Shown here: piece by piece, positions 8,253-17,253 of the stretch
Numbering within the stretch: position 1 is the stretch's first letter
How the letters are laid out: every line of letters begins with the position of its first letter
From: Oceanobacillus sojae
GTDB taxonomy: Bacteria; Bacillota; Bacilli; Bacillales; Amphibacillaceae
Length of the DNA stretch: 64,000 bases
Assembly: GCF_900162665.1 (NCBI RefSeq)
Contig: NZ_LT727812.1
Location: 1,224,177 to 1,288,176 of the forward strand
Direction of reading: 5' to 3'
Position numbers and translations under genes: made by a program
Notes under the pieces: model-generated
Seen by the model: the letters and a program-made list of their open reading frames with translations, nothing else
The model's database searches: none
What the model was told of the DNA's origin: nothing

Positions 8253-9263
8253 ATGAAAAATAAAATGAAAGCAATGCTTATTCATAAATACGGACAAAAA
8301 AACCTTCAAATGGAAAATGTACCTATGCCGGAAGTATCCAGTAACGATGTATTGGTAGAAATTCACGCTGCCAGTATTAACCCAGTTGATTTCAAAATTA
8401 GAGACGGGAAATTAAGACCGCTTATCAGTTATAAGATGCCTTTGATTCTTGGAAATGATTTTTCCGGAACAGTTATCAAAACTGGAAAAAATATAACAAA
8501 ATTCAAAGCTGGGGATCCTGTCTACGGGCGTCCAAGAAAATCAAGAATCGGAACTTTTGCTGAATATATCGCTATTCACGAAGATGATATTGCATTAAAA
8601 CCAGAAAACTTAACATTTGAAGAAGCAGCCGCTGTACCATTAGTCGGCTTAACTACCTATCAGGCCTTTCATGACATATTAAACCTGCAGCCAAAAGACA
8701 AGATTTTGATTCAGGCAGGATCAGGCGGTATTGGAACCTTTGCAATCCAGCTTGCAAAGGAAATGGGAGCTTATGTCGCAACAACAGCTAGCAATGCCGG
8801 AAAAGATTTAGTAGAAAGCCTGGGTGCAGACAAGGTAATAAATTATCGGGAAGAAAAATTCGAGGAAAAATTAGCGGATTATGATTATGTATATGATACT
8901 TTGGGCGGCGATTCTTTAATCAATTCTTTTAAAATCCTTAAACCCGGCGGAAAAATTGTATCGATTTCTGATGTTCCAAATGCCCGCTTTGGAAAAGAAA
9001 ATAATTATCCTTTTTGGAAAACACTTGCTTTTAAGTTGATTTCAAGAAAGCTAACAAAGCTTGAAAAACAATACCAGGTCCAATATAACTTTTTATTTAT
9101 GAAGCCGAGCGGAGAGCAGTTAAATAAAATCAAAGAACTTATCGAGGCTGAGAAAATCAAACCACTGCTTGATCAGGTTTTTCCCTTTGAAGACACACAG
9201 AAAGCAATGGAATATTCAGAAACAGGAAGAGCAAAAGGAAAAATCATCGTTAAAATCAAGTAG
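8253..9263 (+). CDS. NADP-dependent quinone oxidoreductase-like MDR protein
   Basis: This 336-residue medium-chain dehydrogenase/reductase of the zinc-free quinone oxidoreductase type has AASINPVDFKIRDG, GNDFSGTV, the nucleotide-binding motif AGSGGIGTFAIQLAK (about residues 153-167) and a C-terminal GRAKGKIIVKI. No structural zinc cysteines are present. Family members reduce quinones or enones using NADPH and are often electrophile-induced. AAGGGAG precedes ATG 8253. It is divergent from, and likely repressed by, the ArsR protein. Confidence 0.85.
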   Translation: MKNKMKAMLIHKYGQKNLQMENVPMPEVSSNDVLVEIHAASINPVDFKIRDGKLRPLISYKMPLILGNDFSGTVIKTGKNITKFKAGDPVYGRPRKSRIGTFAEYIAIHEDDIALKPENLTFEEAAAVPLVGLTTYQAFHDILNLQPKDKILIQAGSGGIGTFAIQLAKEMGAYVATTASNAGKDLVESLGADKVINYREEKFEEKLADYDYVYDTLGGDSLINSFKILKPGGKIVSISDVPNARFGKENNYPFWKTLAFKLISRKLTKLEKQYQVQYNFLFMKPSGEQLNKIKELIEAEKIKPLLDQVFPFEDTQKAMEYSETGRAKGKIIVKIK

Positions 9264-9306
9264 AGCCTTTCTTTTTATGCAGATAAGACATGGGAATCAA
9301 AAAACG

Positions 9307-9355
9307 GTTATAGAATAGAAAAAAATGCCTATCCAGGTGTTTTCTATTCTATAAC
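9307..9355. repeat. 16-bp perfect inverted repeat after the oxidoreductase gene
   Basis: The arms 9307-9322 and 9340-9355 are perfect complements (core TATAGAATAGAAAA), with a 17-base loop. It is AT-rich and lacks a T run, so it is at best a weak terminator for either convergent gene. Confidence 0.45.
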
Positions 9356-9494
9356 ATAATTCATAATTAAACTCGATCATAAAGAAAATAAAATATGTCA
9401 CGACAATAGTTAAAAAAAACAATAAAATACAGAGAAATTACAACAAGCGGAAAAAACTACCCTTGCATTAGCAACATTTCCACTTTTTTCGACA

Positions 9495-11225
9495 TCATCC
9501 CGCATCCCCCACAGCATATTCTTTATATAAATCACGATAATAGGCATCATTATCTATAAGTTCATTATGGGAACCTTTTGCACGTATCTCTCCTTTATCT
9601 AAGACAATAATATAATCTGCCTGTTTAATCGTAGAAGCTTTATGAGCAATAACCAATGTCGTCCGCTCATTGTTAAAGTTTAATAATACTTCCTGAATTT
9701 GTTCTTCTGATTGATAATCTAACGCAGAAGTTGCTTCATCAAAAAGAAATATGGGTGCATCACGCAATATTGCCCGGGTAATGGATATTTTTTGCCGCTG
9801 TCCTCCGGATAAACCTGTTCCCCCTTCTCCTACTTCTGTAGCTAATCCATTCGGTAAATGATTTATCAGATCATCAAACTTTAAATTTTTTAATAATGTT
9901 TTTATCTCTGTTTCCGTAGCCTGTAAATTACCATAACGGATATTCTCCAAAACTGTGCCGGAGAATAAATATTGATCCTGACTGACAAAAGAAAAATATT
10001 GCATTAGCTCTCCATACGTCATCTCATTCGTGTTTTTATTATTAATCTTTATCATTCCAGAATAAGGGAAGAATCCCAGCAGAAGCTTAAAAATAGTTGA
10101 TTTTCCCGATCCATTATGACCGACAATCGCTACAAACTGATTTTCTTTCACTTCCAGACTAATATCATTCAATATTTTCCTGTTTCCTTCATCATAAGCA
10201 AAGCTGACCTTGTCCACAGAAATATGATTCATCTCCTGAGACGCAACTAATGCTTCTGGAAATGATGCAAATTGCGTTTTTTCTTTTAAAACACGAAATA
10301 TCCGTTCGCAGGCTGATAAGGATTCCTGTGTTGTTCCCCAAACCTGTGCTAATCCGGAAAATGGCCATACAACGTGGTTTAACAGTTGAATAAAGGCAAG
10401 CAGTGCTCCTACCGTAATTTCACCTATCAAGATAAAATAAGCACCCAAACCAAACGCAAGCAGAAAGGTTAAAAATCCAACTGCCTGTGACGAGCCTTGC
10501 AGAGCAGCTTGTACTTTTCCTTTCTGCAAATCATAATTAAAAATTTTCTTTGTTAAACCTCCAAATTTTTCAGCTACCAGATTTCCGATTAAATAAGTTC
10601 TTACAAAGGGCATATTATTCATTGTTTCCTGGATATAGCTTTGACTTTGTGACACCTGCTCCTGTAATTCACCGGAAATTTTTCTCATCGATGTACCAAA
10701 AAATTTTCCAATCAGAATAATCAGGGGACCAATCAGACCACATATTAATGCCAGCTGCCATTGGATATTGATTAAAAATATAAAGGCGGCTATTGCGACA
10801 AGAGGCCCTTGTATAAGACTAATGAACGTATTTCCCATCAAATCTCCTACAACGTTTACATCATTAATTATTCTTGAAGAATTTTCTCCGGATTTTGTTT
10901 TGCTGAAAAATTGCATTGGTAATTTCAAATAATGATCAAACAAACGTGAACGCAGGTTATTTCTAACAAATGAAGAAATGTAATTTTTAATCAGCACATC
11001 AAAATAATTTTGTGCAAATGTAAAAAATAGTATGAGAATACCAATGATTAATATAAAACGAAATTCTTTCGTATTACCACCTAAAGCTGAATCCGTAATG
11101 TTCATCATAAACCAGGGCAAAGCCAAATCTAAAAGTATTCCAGTGAATAAACATACCATAAGCAGTACATATGTAAATTTTTTCTTTTTTACATAAGCGA
11201 ATAATTCTGAGTAAATCCCCTTCAT
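9495..11225 (-). CDS. ABC exporter half-transporter (membrane domain fused to ATPase)
   Basis: The 576-residue MsbA/LmrA-type half transporter has six membrane helices in residues ~1-310, with the conserved SGENSSRIINDV coupling region. The nucleotide-binding domain shows Walker A VGHNGSGKST (about 370), a Q-loop in SFVSQDQYLFSG, the signature LSGGQRQK and Walker B IFLFDEATSALD. It should work as a homodimer exporting a drug, lipid or peptide; no peptidase domain is fused. The gene stands alone, with neither a partner half-transporter nor a peptide substrate gene beside it. ATG 11225 follows AAGGGG. Confidence 0.85.
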   Translation of the reverse strand: MKGIYSELFAYVKKKKFTYVLLMVCLFTGILLDLALPWFMMNITDSALGGNTKEFRFILIIGILILFFTFAQNYFDVLIKNYISSFVRNNLRSRLFDHYLKLPMQFFSKTKSGENSSRIINDVNVVGDLMGNTFISLIQGPLVAIAAFIFLINIQWQLALICGLIGPLIILIGKFFGTSMRKISGELQEQVSQSQSYIQETMNNMPFVRTYLIGNLVAEKFGGLTKKIFNYDLQKGKVQAALQGSSQAVGFLTFLLAFGLGAYFILIGEITVGALLAFIQLLNHVVWPFSGLAQVWGTTQESLSACERIFRVLKEKTQFASFPEALVASQEMNHISVDKVSFAYDEGNRKILNDISLEVKENQFVAIVGHNGSGKSTIFKLLLGFFPYSGMIKINNKNTNEMTYGELMQYFSFVSQDQYLFSGTVLENIRYGNLQATETEIKTLLKNLKFDDLINHLPNGLATEVGEGGTGLSGGQRQKISITRAILRDAPIFLFDEATSALDYQSEEQIQEVLLNFNNERTTLVIAHKASTIKQADYIIVLDKGEIRAKGSHNELIDNDAYYRDLYKEYAVGDAG

Positions 11226-11557
11226 CGTTCTGCATCCCCTTTTCTATTAAAGTGATAAAATATTCTGCAGCTGCTAATCAGCGAACTATATTAGAATTTG
11301 ACAGTTACATTTATGGCAATACCTTTAATAACAAAAGATAATAATATAATTTTTTGATTGCGCTTATATAATTAAATATTCCCTTTCTTTACAAACATTT
11401 CTATGTTAACAATTTAACATTATAACGTTATTATTTCTATATATTTTTCAAAAAGTTTATACAATTGGATTATTTATAAGAAATGTCCTTCACTATAGTA
11501 CTGCAATGTGAGATTTTAGGAACACAGTCAATATCATGATAAAAAAAATAACTGTTC
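11226..11557. other. Intergenic, AT-rich, no gene seen
   Basis: The region between the divergent ABC exporter and PadR genes is very AT-rich with many poly-A/T stretches. I find no open frame with a ribosome site and no strong hairpin. It presumably holds the exporter promoter. Confidence 0.5.
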
Positions 11558-11617
11558 TTTACTTTCTAAATAAATTCCTGTATTATATATCTTAATGATA
11601 CATATCAAAAAGATATA
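11558..11617 (+). promoter_or_regulatory. Promoter and operator-like repeat of the PadR gene
   Basis: TTTACT (11558-11563), 17 bases and TATTAT (11581-11586). Overlapping the -10 and start region is an inverted repeat, TATATCTT (11586-11593) and AAGATATA (11610-11617), suitable for autorepression by PadR. Confidence 0.45.
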
Positions 11618-11628
11618 AGGTGAGATAA

Positions 11629-12168
11629 ATGCAAAAATACAATGATACAACATACGCTATCCTCGGCATTTTAACAACTGACTGCCGTTCAGGTTATGAA
11701 ATAAAACAATTCATTGATAATAGTCTGAACCACTTTTGGAAAATCAGCTATGGACAGATTTATCCAACATTAAAACGGCTGGAAGAAGAAGGCTTGGCAA
11801 CTATACAGGCAACCTCTCAGGAAGGAAAGCCTGATCGTAAGGAATACTTTCTGACAGCAAAAGGAAAAGAAATATTAAAGGATTGGCTGGAAAAGCCGTT
11901 AAAGCAGTTGCCGGTGGAACGAAATGAAGTATTGCTGAAGCTGTTTTTTGGAAATCACCAGACAGAAGAACAAACCATTCGTCTATTGGAGGATTATAAA
12001 CAAAAATTAGAAAAAATTTATCAGACGTACGAAGGTATTGAAGCGGAAATAGCCAGCCATAACAGTCATCAAAGCGATGCGAAATATTGGCTGTTTACAT
12101 TGGATTACGGAAAGCGGACAACTGCAGCCGCAATGGAATGGTGTGACGCAACGTTAAAGGAAATTTAA
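11629..12168 (+). CDS. PadR-family transcriptional regulator
   Basis: The 179-residue protein has an N-terminal PadR winged helix (AILGILTTDCRSGYEIKQF, then GQIYPTLKRLEEEGLA) and a C-terminal helical dimerisation domain (Vir_C-like, about 95-179) ending in YGKRTTAAAMEWCD. PadR proteins repress detoxification or efflux genes in response to small phenolic or hydrophobic compounds. ATG 11629 follows AAGGTGAG. It is co-directional with, and 22 bases from, the DUF4188 gene, which is therefore its likely target. Confidence 0.88.
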   Translation: MQKYNDTTYAILGILTTDCRSGYEIKQFIDNSLNHFWKISYGQIYPTLKRLEEEGLATIQATSQEGKPDRKEYFLTAKGKEILKDWLEKPLKQLPVERNEVLLKLFFGNHQTEEQTIRLLEDYKQKLEKIYQTYEGIEAEIASHNSHQSDAKYWLFTLDYGKRTTAAAMEWCDATLKEI

Positions 12169-12190
12169 AATTTTAGAGGAGGAATCATTC

Positions 12191-12676
12191 ATGGGTAAAA
12201 AAATTTACACTGGCAGATACACGACAGAAAACGATCAGGATGTCGTTGTTTTTATCATTGGAATGCGAATCAATAAAAGACTTGCAGTTCGAAAATGGGG
12301 TCCCGTCTTCACAGCCATGCCCGGTATGATTAAAGAACTTTATGAAAATCAGGAGGAATTAGGATTTCTTTCCATGGAAAGCTATTTTGGCCTGCGCACC
12401 ACAATAATGGTTCAATACTGGCGTTCTACAGAAGATTTACTCGCTTATGCAAAAGGAAAAAAACATTTGACTGCATGGCAGAATTTCAACAAAAAGGTTG
12501 GAGAAAATGATGCTGTCGGATTCTACCATGAAACCTATCAAATAAAGGCCGGAAGCTATGAATCTGTCTATCGGAATATGCCATTATTTGGGATGGGAAA
12601 TGCAAAAAAACACATCCCCATCACCGCACAGCACAATTCTGCCCGCAAACGGCTCCAGGGTGTGAAGGTAAATTAA
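12191..12676 (+). CDS. DUF4188 family protein (monooxygenase-like fold)
   Basis: The 161-residue protein has VVVFIIGMRINKRLAVRKWG at the start and the VQYWRSTEDLLAYAKGKKHL segment near the middle. These are characteristic of DUF4188, an alpha-beta barrel family related to small heme-binding or antibiotic-biosynthesis monooxygenases and to phenylacetaldoxime dehydratase-like proteins. No experimentally settled function is known to me. GAGGAGG lies eight bases before ATG 12191. It forms a two-gene operon with the PadR regulator. Confidence 0.75.
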   Translation: MGKKIYTGRYTTENDQDVVVFIIGMRINKRLAVRKWGPVFTAMPGMIKELYENQEELGFLSMESYFGLRTTIMVQYWRSTEDLLAYAKGKKHLTAWQNFNKKVGENDAVGFYHETYQIKAGSYESVYRNMPLFGMGNAKKHIPITAQHNSARKRLQGVKVN

Positions 12677-12706
12677 GCTGGTTTCTATTTTATTATCCAC
12701 CTAAAC

Positions 12707-12747
12707 AAAATAAGCGCCAAAACCTGAATGCTTTTGGCGCTTATTTT
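12707..12747. terminator. Bidirectional terminator between DUF4188 gene and tatA
   Basis: AAAATAAGCGCCAAAA (12707-12722) pairs perfectly with TTTTGGCGCTTATTTT (12732-12747), with T runs on both strands. It serves two convergent genes. Confidence 0.9.
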
Positions 12748-12752
12748 TATGA

Positions 12753-12941
12753 TTAACTTTTATCTTTTTGTTCTGTGTTCTCTGTTTTATCCTCCATAAT
12801 ATCATTCGCTGTGCTTTTAAACTCCCGCAATGTTTCTCCAGCAGCCTTTCCAATCTCGGGTAACTTTTTCGGGCCAAAAATAATTAACGCCAGAACAACA
12901 ATAAGAATTAATCCGGGAATTCCTATGCTTGCCAATCCCAT
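12753..12941 (-). CDS. tatA: Twin-arginine translocase subunit TatA
   Basis: The 62-residue protein has one N-terminal membrane helix ([20 protein letters not shown]), the [20 protein letters not shown] amphipathic helix and an acidic tail, as in TatA/TatE pore subunits. It is the last gene of an operon whose first gene encodes a Tat-signal protein, so it is likely a dedicated TatA for export of that complex. No tatC lies in the window, so TatC must come from elsewhere. Confidence 0.93.
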   Translation of the reverse strand: MGLASIGIPGLILIVVLALIIFGPKKLPEIGKAAGETLREFKSTANDIMEDKTENTEQKDKS

Positions 12942-12980
12942 CAGAAATCATCTCCAGCTCTCACTAAATTTTTTTATATA

Positions 12981-14720
12981 TTAAACCTGATTCTTTTGAC
13001 TCTTTGCTTCCACCAGCTGACCACCATTTTTCAGAAATTCAATCATTCCTTCTGTTGCACGATAGGTTAAAGCTGCAGCTGTAGTTGTCGGGTTGGTACA
13101 GCTGAAATGCGGGAAAGCACTTGCTCCGCATACAAATAAGTTATCTATATCCCACGTCTGCAAATAACTATTTACAGCGGATGTTTCAGGATCTTCTCCC
13201 ATAATTACCCCGCCGCTGTTATGCTGGAAGGCAAGCCCTCCGCTGAAATGCTCCGGCATTGGATAAGCCAGAATATGTGTTGCGCCCATCTCTTCTAAAA
13301 TCTCAATATGTTTTTCTTGAATAAATTCATGTATTGCTTTGTCATTATCTGAATAATCCCATGTGATTCGTATGAGTGGATCCCCATTGGCATCTGTATA
13401 GGTTGGATCCAGATCAAGATAATGCTCTCGATAAGGGAGTGTAGCCTTTTGACTGAATATCATTAGAAAACGGTTTGCATAAAATAAGGATTTCTCTTTA
13501 AATTCTTTCCCCCATTGCGGTGTACCCTCCGGCACTATATTATTCGCTACTGGAGCATTCCCGGTAATACGTGCTTCAATTTGACCGCCATGCAGAAAGT
13601 CTAAATCATGATGATCCAATAAATCTCCTGTATAATCTGTTATCGCCATTCCATATGCTCCGGTAGATATATAATTATTAAATTTTTCATTATCAAACAG
13701 CCCATGCGAAGATGTTACGCCATGATGATCTGTGAAGTTTTTACCGATTACACCTGTCCCATCTTCCGGGTTATATGGTTTACCAATTTCAGATAACAGC
13801 AGCAGCCGGACATTATTAAATACATAGCTTGTCAATACGACTAAATCTGCTGGCTGCTCAAATTCTTGTTCTGTTCTGGTATCTTCATATAAAACTCCTG
13901 CGGCTTTTCCGTTTTCATGTAACACTCGAATGACTCTTGCATGTGTTCTCAATTCAAAATTGCCGGTTTTTTGTGCTGTCGGGATAACTGTCATCACAGG
14001 ATCTGCTTTGGCTCCATATTCACAATAGTTACTGCCGCAAAATCCGCAATACTGGCAGGCATTTAATGTTTCTCCATCCGGATTTGTATATTGCTCTGAA
14101 AGTGTGCCGGCAGGAATAACAAACGGATTATACCCCATTTTTTTCACAGCCTCTTCAAACAGAAGCATTTGACGATTCTTTTTCAAAGGTGGTGTTGGAT
14201 AATCGTCCGAACGTTCCGGATAATTTGGATCCGGCTCGCCAGAAATACCTGCCATTTTTTCAAACTTATCATAATACGGTTCTAATTCATCATACGTAAT
14301 TCCCCAATCCTGTAAAGTCATATTCTCAGGGATTTTTTCTTCCCCATACTTTTCAATTGTTTTGGAACGAATCTCAAAATCATATGGGTAATAACGATGT
14401 GTTTGCGCTCCCCAGTGACTTCCTCCCCCACCGATACCTTCTCCTATAACAGCTGTTGATTTATCTCTAATCGGCCGGGCATCTTCTTCAAGTGTATTTC
14501 TGACTGTATAGGTTTCATTGGTTAATTTTTCGTAGCCTTCTCCCCTTACCGGATAACGTACTTCGTCATGTGTATGGAGATAATCTTTAATATCTTTCTC
14601 TTTTCCTTTATCAAGGCCTACCACCTTATAACCGGCCTTGGTAAGTTCTGCCGCAACAATTCCGCCCATCCAGCCGACACCGACAGTAACAACATCCACC
14701 TTATCTAATTTTTTCGCCAT
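12981..14720 (-). CDS. GMC-family FAD oxidoreductase (gluconate 2-dehydrogenase large subunit-like)
   Basis: The 579-residue flavoprotein has an N-terminal dinucleotide-binding VDVVTVGVGWMGGIVAAEL, GEGIGGGGSHWGAQ, a Cys cluster CQYCGFCGSNYCEYGAKAD (about residue 220) and a C-terminal GMC signature NTTTAAAL-like CTNPTTTAAALTYRATEG. It matches the catalytic subunit of membrane gluconate/sorbitol-type dehydrogenases, which oxidise a sugar or polyol outside the cell. It has no signal peptide, so it probably crosses the membrane by hitchhiking with the Tat-signal subunit encoded 20 bases upstream. The cytochrome c subunit found in proteobacterial enzymes is absent. The substrate is uncertain. Confidence 0.82.
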   Translation of the reverse strand: MAKKLDKVDVVTVGVGWMGGIVAAELTKAGYKVVGLDKGKEKDIKDYLHTHDEVRYPVRGEGYEKLTNETYTVRNTLEEDARPIRDKSTAVIGEGIGGGGSHWGAQTHRYYPYDFEIRSKTIEKYGEEKIPENMTLQDWGITYDELEPYYDKFEKMAGISGEPDPNYPERSDDYPTPPLKKNRQMLLFEEAVKKMGYNPFVIPAGTLSEQYTNPDGETLNACQYCGFCGSNYCEYGAKADPVMTVIPTAQKTGNFELRTHARVIRVLHENGKAAGVLYEDTRTEQEFEQPADLVVLTSYVFNNVRLLLLSEIGKPYNPEDGTGVIGKNFTDHHGVTSSHGLFDNEKFNNYISTGAYGMAITDYTGDLLDHHDLDFLHGGQIEARITGNAPVANNIVPEGTPQWGKEFKEKSLFYANRFLMIFSQKATLPYREHYLDLDPTYTDANGDPLIRITWDYSDNDKAIHEFIQEKHIEILEEMGATHILAYPMPEHFSGGLAFQHNSGGVIMGEDPETSAVNSYLQTWDIDNLFVCGASAFPHFSCTNPTTTAAALTYRATEGMIEFLKNGGQLVEAKSQKNQV

Positions 14721-14740
14721 ATTATCCCCCTTTTCTTACA

Positions 14741-15517
14741 TTACATATGGTCGCTTAAACTCATCGGTTCTTTTTTTACAAATTCTTTTGCTTCCACGGT
14801 ATCTACGTACGACATATACGCTCCGGGAAATTCTCTCATCCTCCAGCCTTCCATATCCTTATTACCGCCGTATAACGGATCAGCGTAACAGCCTTCCAAT
14901 ATCAGTTGTCTTAATAGTGCAAAAAATCCAGCCGAAGAAACCAGATTCATTTCGATTTCTCCTGCTTCGAAGCTTTGTAAAATTTCAATTTGTGCATCTT
15001 CCTCTAAATTATCGAAAATATCATTGTGTTTGGACTGGCTGACTTCATTTAATTTACGTAAACCTGTGAGCATTGTATCTCCGCGATTTAAAGGTGATTC
15101 CCCTGCAAGGAATGGGCGTTTCCGATAATCATCTGTATTTTTTCCCCATGGAGATGCTAATTGCTTATCAATGTAATAGGGTGCACCCAAAGCGATCGCT
15201 CCGGGACCATTTTCATCCTCAGGGAATATGATTTCTGTCGCTGCAGCGAGTGTCAATAAATCTTCACTTCTCGTAAAAAACTGCATCGCTTCTGTAAAAG
15301 TATTATGGCTGCCTGAACCATGATGATGACTATCCTCGGAGGCAGGCTCGTACTTCTCTGTTTTAAAAGGCTTACTTATAAAGCTTCCTAAAAGAATCCC
15401 GCCAACAATTCCTCCGGTTGTCATTCCGGCCGTCTTTATAAATTGCCGTTTCGATAGATCTACTTCCTCTTGATTATCACTTTCATTCTTTTGGTTGGCA
15501 TCCTTGTTTTCTGTCAT
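14741..15517 (-). CDS. Gluconate 2-dehydrogenase subunit 3-like protein with Tat signal
   Basis: The protein has 258 residues. After an acidic N-terminal stretch comes LSKRQFIKTAG followed by a Gly-rich hydrophobic segment (GGIVGGILLGSF), a Tat signal with a KR rather than RR pair. The body (LTLAAATEIIFPEDENGPGA, YIDKQLA) matches the gluconate 2-dehydrogenase subunit 3 family (PF13618). It is the first gene of the operon subunit 3 - GMC oxidoreductase - tatA, so it probably carries the flavoprotein across the membrane. Confidence 0.85.
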   Translation of the reverse strand: MTENKDANQKNESDNQEEVDLSKRQFIKTAGMTTGGIVGGILLGSFISKPFKTEKYEPASEDSHHHGSGSHNTFTEAMQFFTRSEDLLTLAAATEIIFPEDENGPGAIALGAPYYIDKQLASPWGKNTDDYRKRPFLAGESPLNRGDTMLTGLRKLNEVSQSKHNDIFDNLEEDAQIEILQSFEAGEIEMNLVSSAGFFALLRQLILEGCYADPLYGGNKDMEGWRMREFPGAYMSYVDTVEAKEFVKKEPMSLSDHM

Positions 15518-15957
15518 GTGATTTCCCCCTTTTTTTAAATCACAATTTTAGTACGTATCTTCTATTTTCAAGGTACCTCCTTTCACGTTAACGATGGAAA
15601 ACAGCTATTTATCTATATGAGGTGTTTCCTTAATCACGATAAAATATTATATTGGTATCCATCTACATTCATTTCTAATGAAAATATTCTATACACACTT
15701 TTTTATATTTATTCCCTTACGTCATGGTATAAATATGTATATGAATAATTTGTCTTATATATAACTGATGTTTCAATAAACATCTTTTCACTCTCTTTCC
15801 TCGTAAAAATATCAGATGATTTCACACCTCACTCGAAGCTATATTGGACTTCAGCCAAATAATAGAACCTGAAAAATCAGCTAAGAAAGGATTAATATTT
15901 ATCTTCACGGGTACGTTATAATATATAGGCTAAAAATAATACTATGGAGGTTTTTTT
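15518..15957. other. Intergenic region between divergent genes
   Basis: About 440 AT-rich bases. A TATAAT at 15917-15922 lies 35 bases upstream of the Cys-rich protein gene, but the -35 is poor (AATATT). No reading frame with a ribosome site and no strong hairpin was seen. Confidence 0.4.
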
Positions 15958-16284
15958 ATGTCACATAAACAACATCAGCATCTGATTGATGCATTGCAAA
16001 ACTGCATTGTTGCATGTAACCATTGCTATGATGCGTGTCTGAAAGAAGAAGATGTCCAAATGATGGCCGGGTGTATCCGCTTAGACCGGGAATGTGCGGA
16101 AATTTGCTCCTATCTCGCACAAGCTTTGTGCAGAGATACTCCTTTTGCTACGGAGCTGGCTTCTGTTTGTGCTGCTATCTGTGAAGCCTGTGGAAATGAA
16201 TGCAAACAGCACGATCATGAGCATTGTCAGAAATGTGCGGATGCATGTTTTCAGTGTGCGGAAGCTTGTAAAAGTATTGCTTGA
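15958..16284 (+). CDS. Cys-rich four-helix-bundle copper-binding protein (DUF326, Csp-like)
   Basis: The 108-residue protein is rich in Cys (about 17) placed in CxxxC spacing along predicted helices (CIVACNHCYDACL, CAEICSYLAQALC, CAAICEACGNEC, CQKCADACFQCAEAC), with an N-terminal His-rich HKQHQH and HDHEHC. This is the DUF326/copper storage protein (Csp) pattern, in which Cys lining the bundle bind many Cu(I) ions. There is no signal peptide, so it is a cytosolic Csp3-type. TGGAGG precedes ATG 15958. A copper efflux operon lies elsewhere in the window, at 46-50 kb. Confidence 0.88.
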   Translation: MSHKQHQHLIDALQNCIVACNHCYDACLKEEDVQMMAGCIRLDRECAEICSYLAQALCRDTPFATELASVCAAICEACGNECKQHDHEHCQKCADACFQCAEACKSIA

Positions 16285-16293
16285 ATATATAAA

Positions 16294-16329
16294 AGAGAAG
16301 CCGCTCTTTTTTAAAAGAACTGCTTCTCT
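16294..16329 (+). terminator. Terminator after the Cys-rich protein gene
   Basis: AGAGAAGC (16294-16301) pairs with GCTTCTCT (16322-16329), with an inner TCTTTT/AAAAGA pairing. It starts ten bases after the stop codon. Confidence 0.55.
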
Positions 16330-16375
16330 ATTTATACTATTCCGGTTCAATAGAACATCTCAAAAGAATGTTAAT

Positions 16376-16413
16376 TGAAAAAAACAGAACACCGCCATTT
16401 CTTACAGTGTTCT
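16376..16413 (-). terminator. Terminator of the SDR operon
   Basis: On the minus strand AGAACAC (16413-16407) and GTGTTCT (16392-16386) form a stem followed by seven or more T. Confidence 0.7.
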
Positions 16414-16447
16414 ACTTCTATATTCCTACTTAAAATATTCATCAACC

Positions 16448-17209
16448 TTATTCAGCCGTTTCTCCACCATCAACAGGCAAGTTTACACCTGTGATGTAAG
16501 ACGCTTTATCAGAACATAACCATACTGCTGCGTTTGCTTGTTCTTCCGGTGTCCCCATGCGGCCCATTGGAATATTCGCTTCATAAGCAGCTGCTTGTTC
16601 CACGGCTTCATTGCTCCAGGAAGCCACACTTTTCGTTTTGGTCATACCAGGACAAATCGAATTGACTCGTACTCCTTTTTTACCGAATTCAAGGGCAACT
16701 GTTTTGGTAAGACCATTTACACCCCATTTCGATGACGTATAAGTAGCCAACCCGGGTGTACCGGCCAATCCGCCTGTCGATGCAGTATTTACAATAGCAC
16801 CACCACCAGTTTCAATCATAGCTGGAATTTCATGCTTCAGGCAAAAGTACATGCCATCTAAATTCACACCCATTGCCCGTTTCCAATGTGCTGTATCCGT
16901 CTCTGTAACAGGAGCTGTCGGTGCACCAATTCCAGCGTTATTATGTGCCCAGTCTAACTGTCCATATCTTTCTATTGTTTGTTGCACTAGATTTTTAACA
17001 TCCGCTTCATCTGCAACGTTACACGGAATAAAGATTGCTTCTCCGCCTTTTTCTGTAATTAATTGTACCGTTTCTTTTCCTGCTTCTTCAGAGATATCGG
17101 AAACAACTACCTTTGCACCTTCTTCAGCAAATGCAAGCGCACTTGCTCTGCCAATACCATTACCAGCTGCAGTTACAATTCCTACTTTGTTTTCCATCAG
17201 TCTGCTCAT
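16448..17209 (-). CDS. Short-chain dehydrogenase/reductase (SDR)
   Basis: The 253-residue classical SDR has the NAD(P)-binding TAAGNGIG (about 14-21), Asp at VVSDIS (suggesting NAD preference), NNAG, catalytic Ser in NTASTGG and Tyr-Lys in YTSSK, and the C-terminal ITGVNLPVDGG. The substrate cannot be deduced. AAGGAG precedes ATG 17209. It is the last gene of a MarR - SDR remnant - SDR - SDR cluster on one strand; the tandem arrangement suggests gene duplication. Confidence 0.88.
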   Translation of the reverse strand: MSRLMENKVGIVTAAGNGIGRASALAFAEEGAKVVVSDISEEAGKETVQLITEKGGEAIFIPCNVADEADVKNLVQQTIERYGQLDWAHNNAGIGAPTAPVTETDTAHWKRAMGVNLDGMYFCLKHEIPAMIETGGGAIVNTASTGGLAGTPGLATYTSSKWGVNGLTKTVALEFGKKGVRVNSICPGMTKTKSVASWSNEAVEQAAAYEANIPMGRMGTPEEQANAAVWLCSDKASYITGVNLPVDGGETAE

Positions 17210-17253
17210 AAGAGGACACTCCTTGTTCTTATTTCATATTAATTTATTTGAAA

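Noticed and set aside
12775-12984. Plus-strand frame opposite tatA
   Set aside because: Antisense shadow of an obvious TatA protein.
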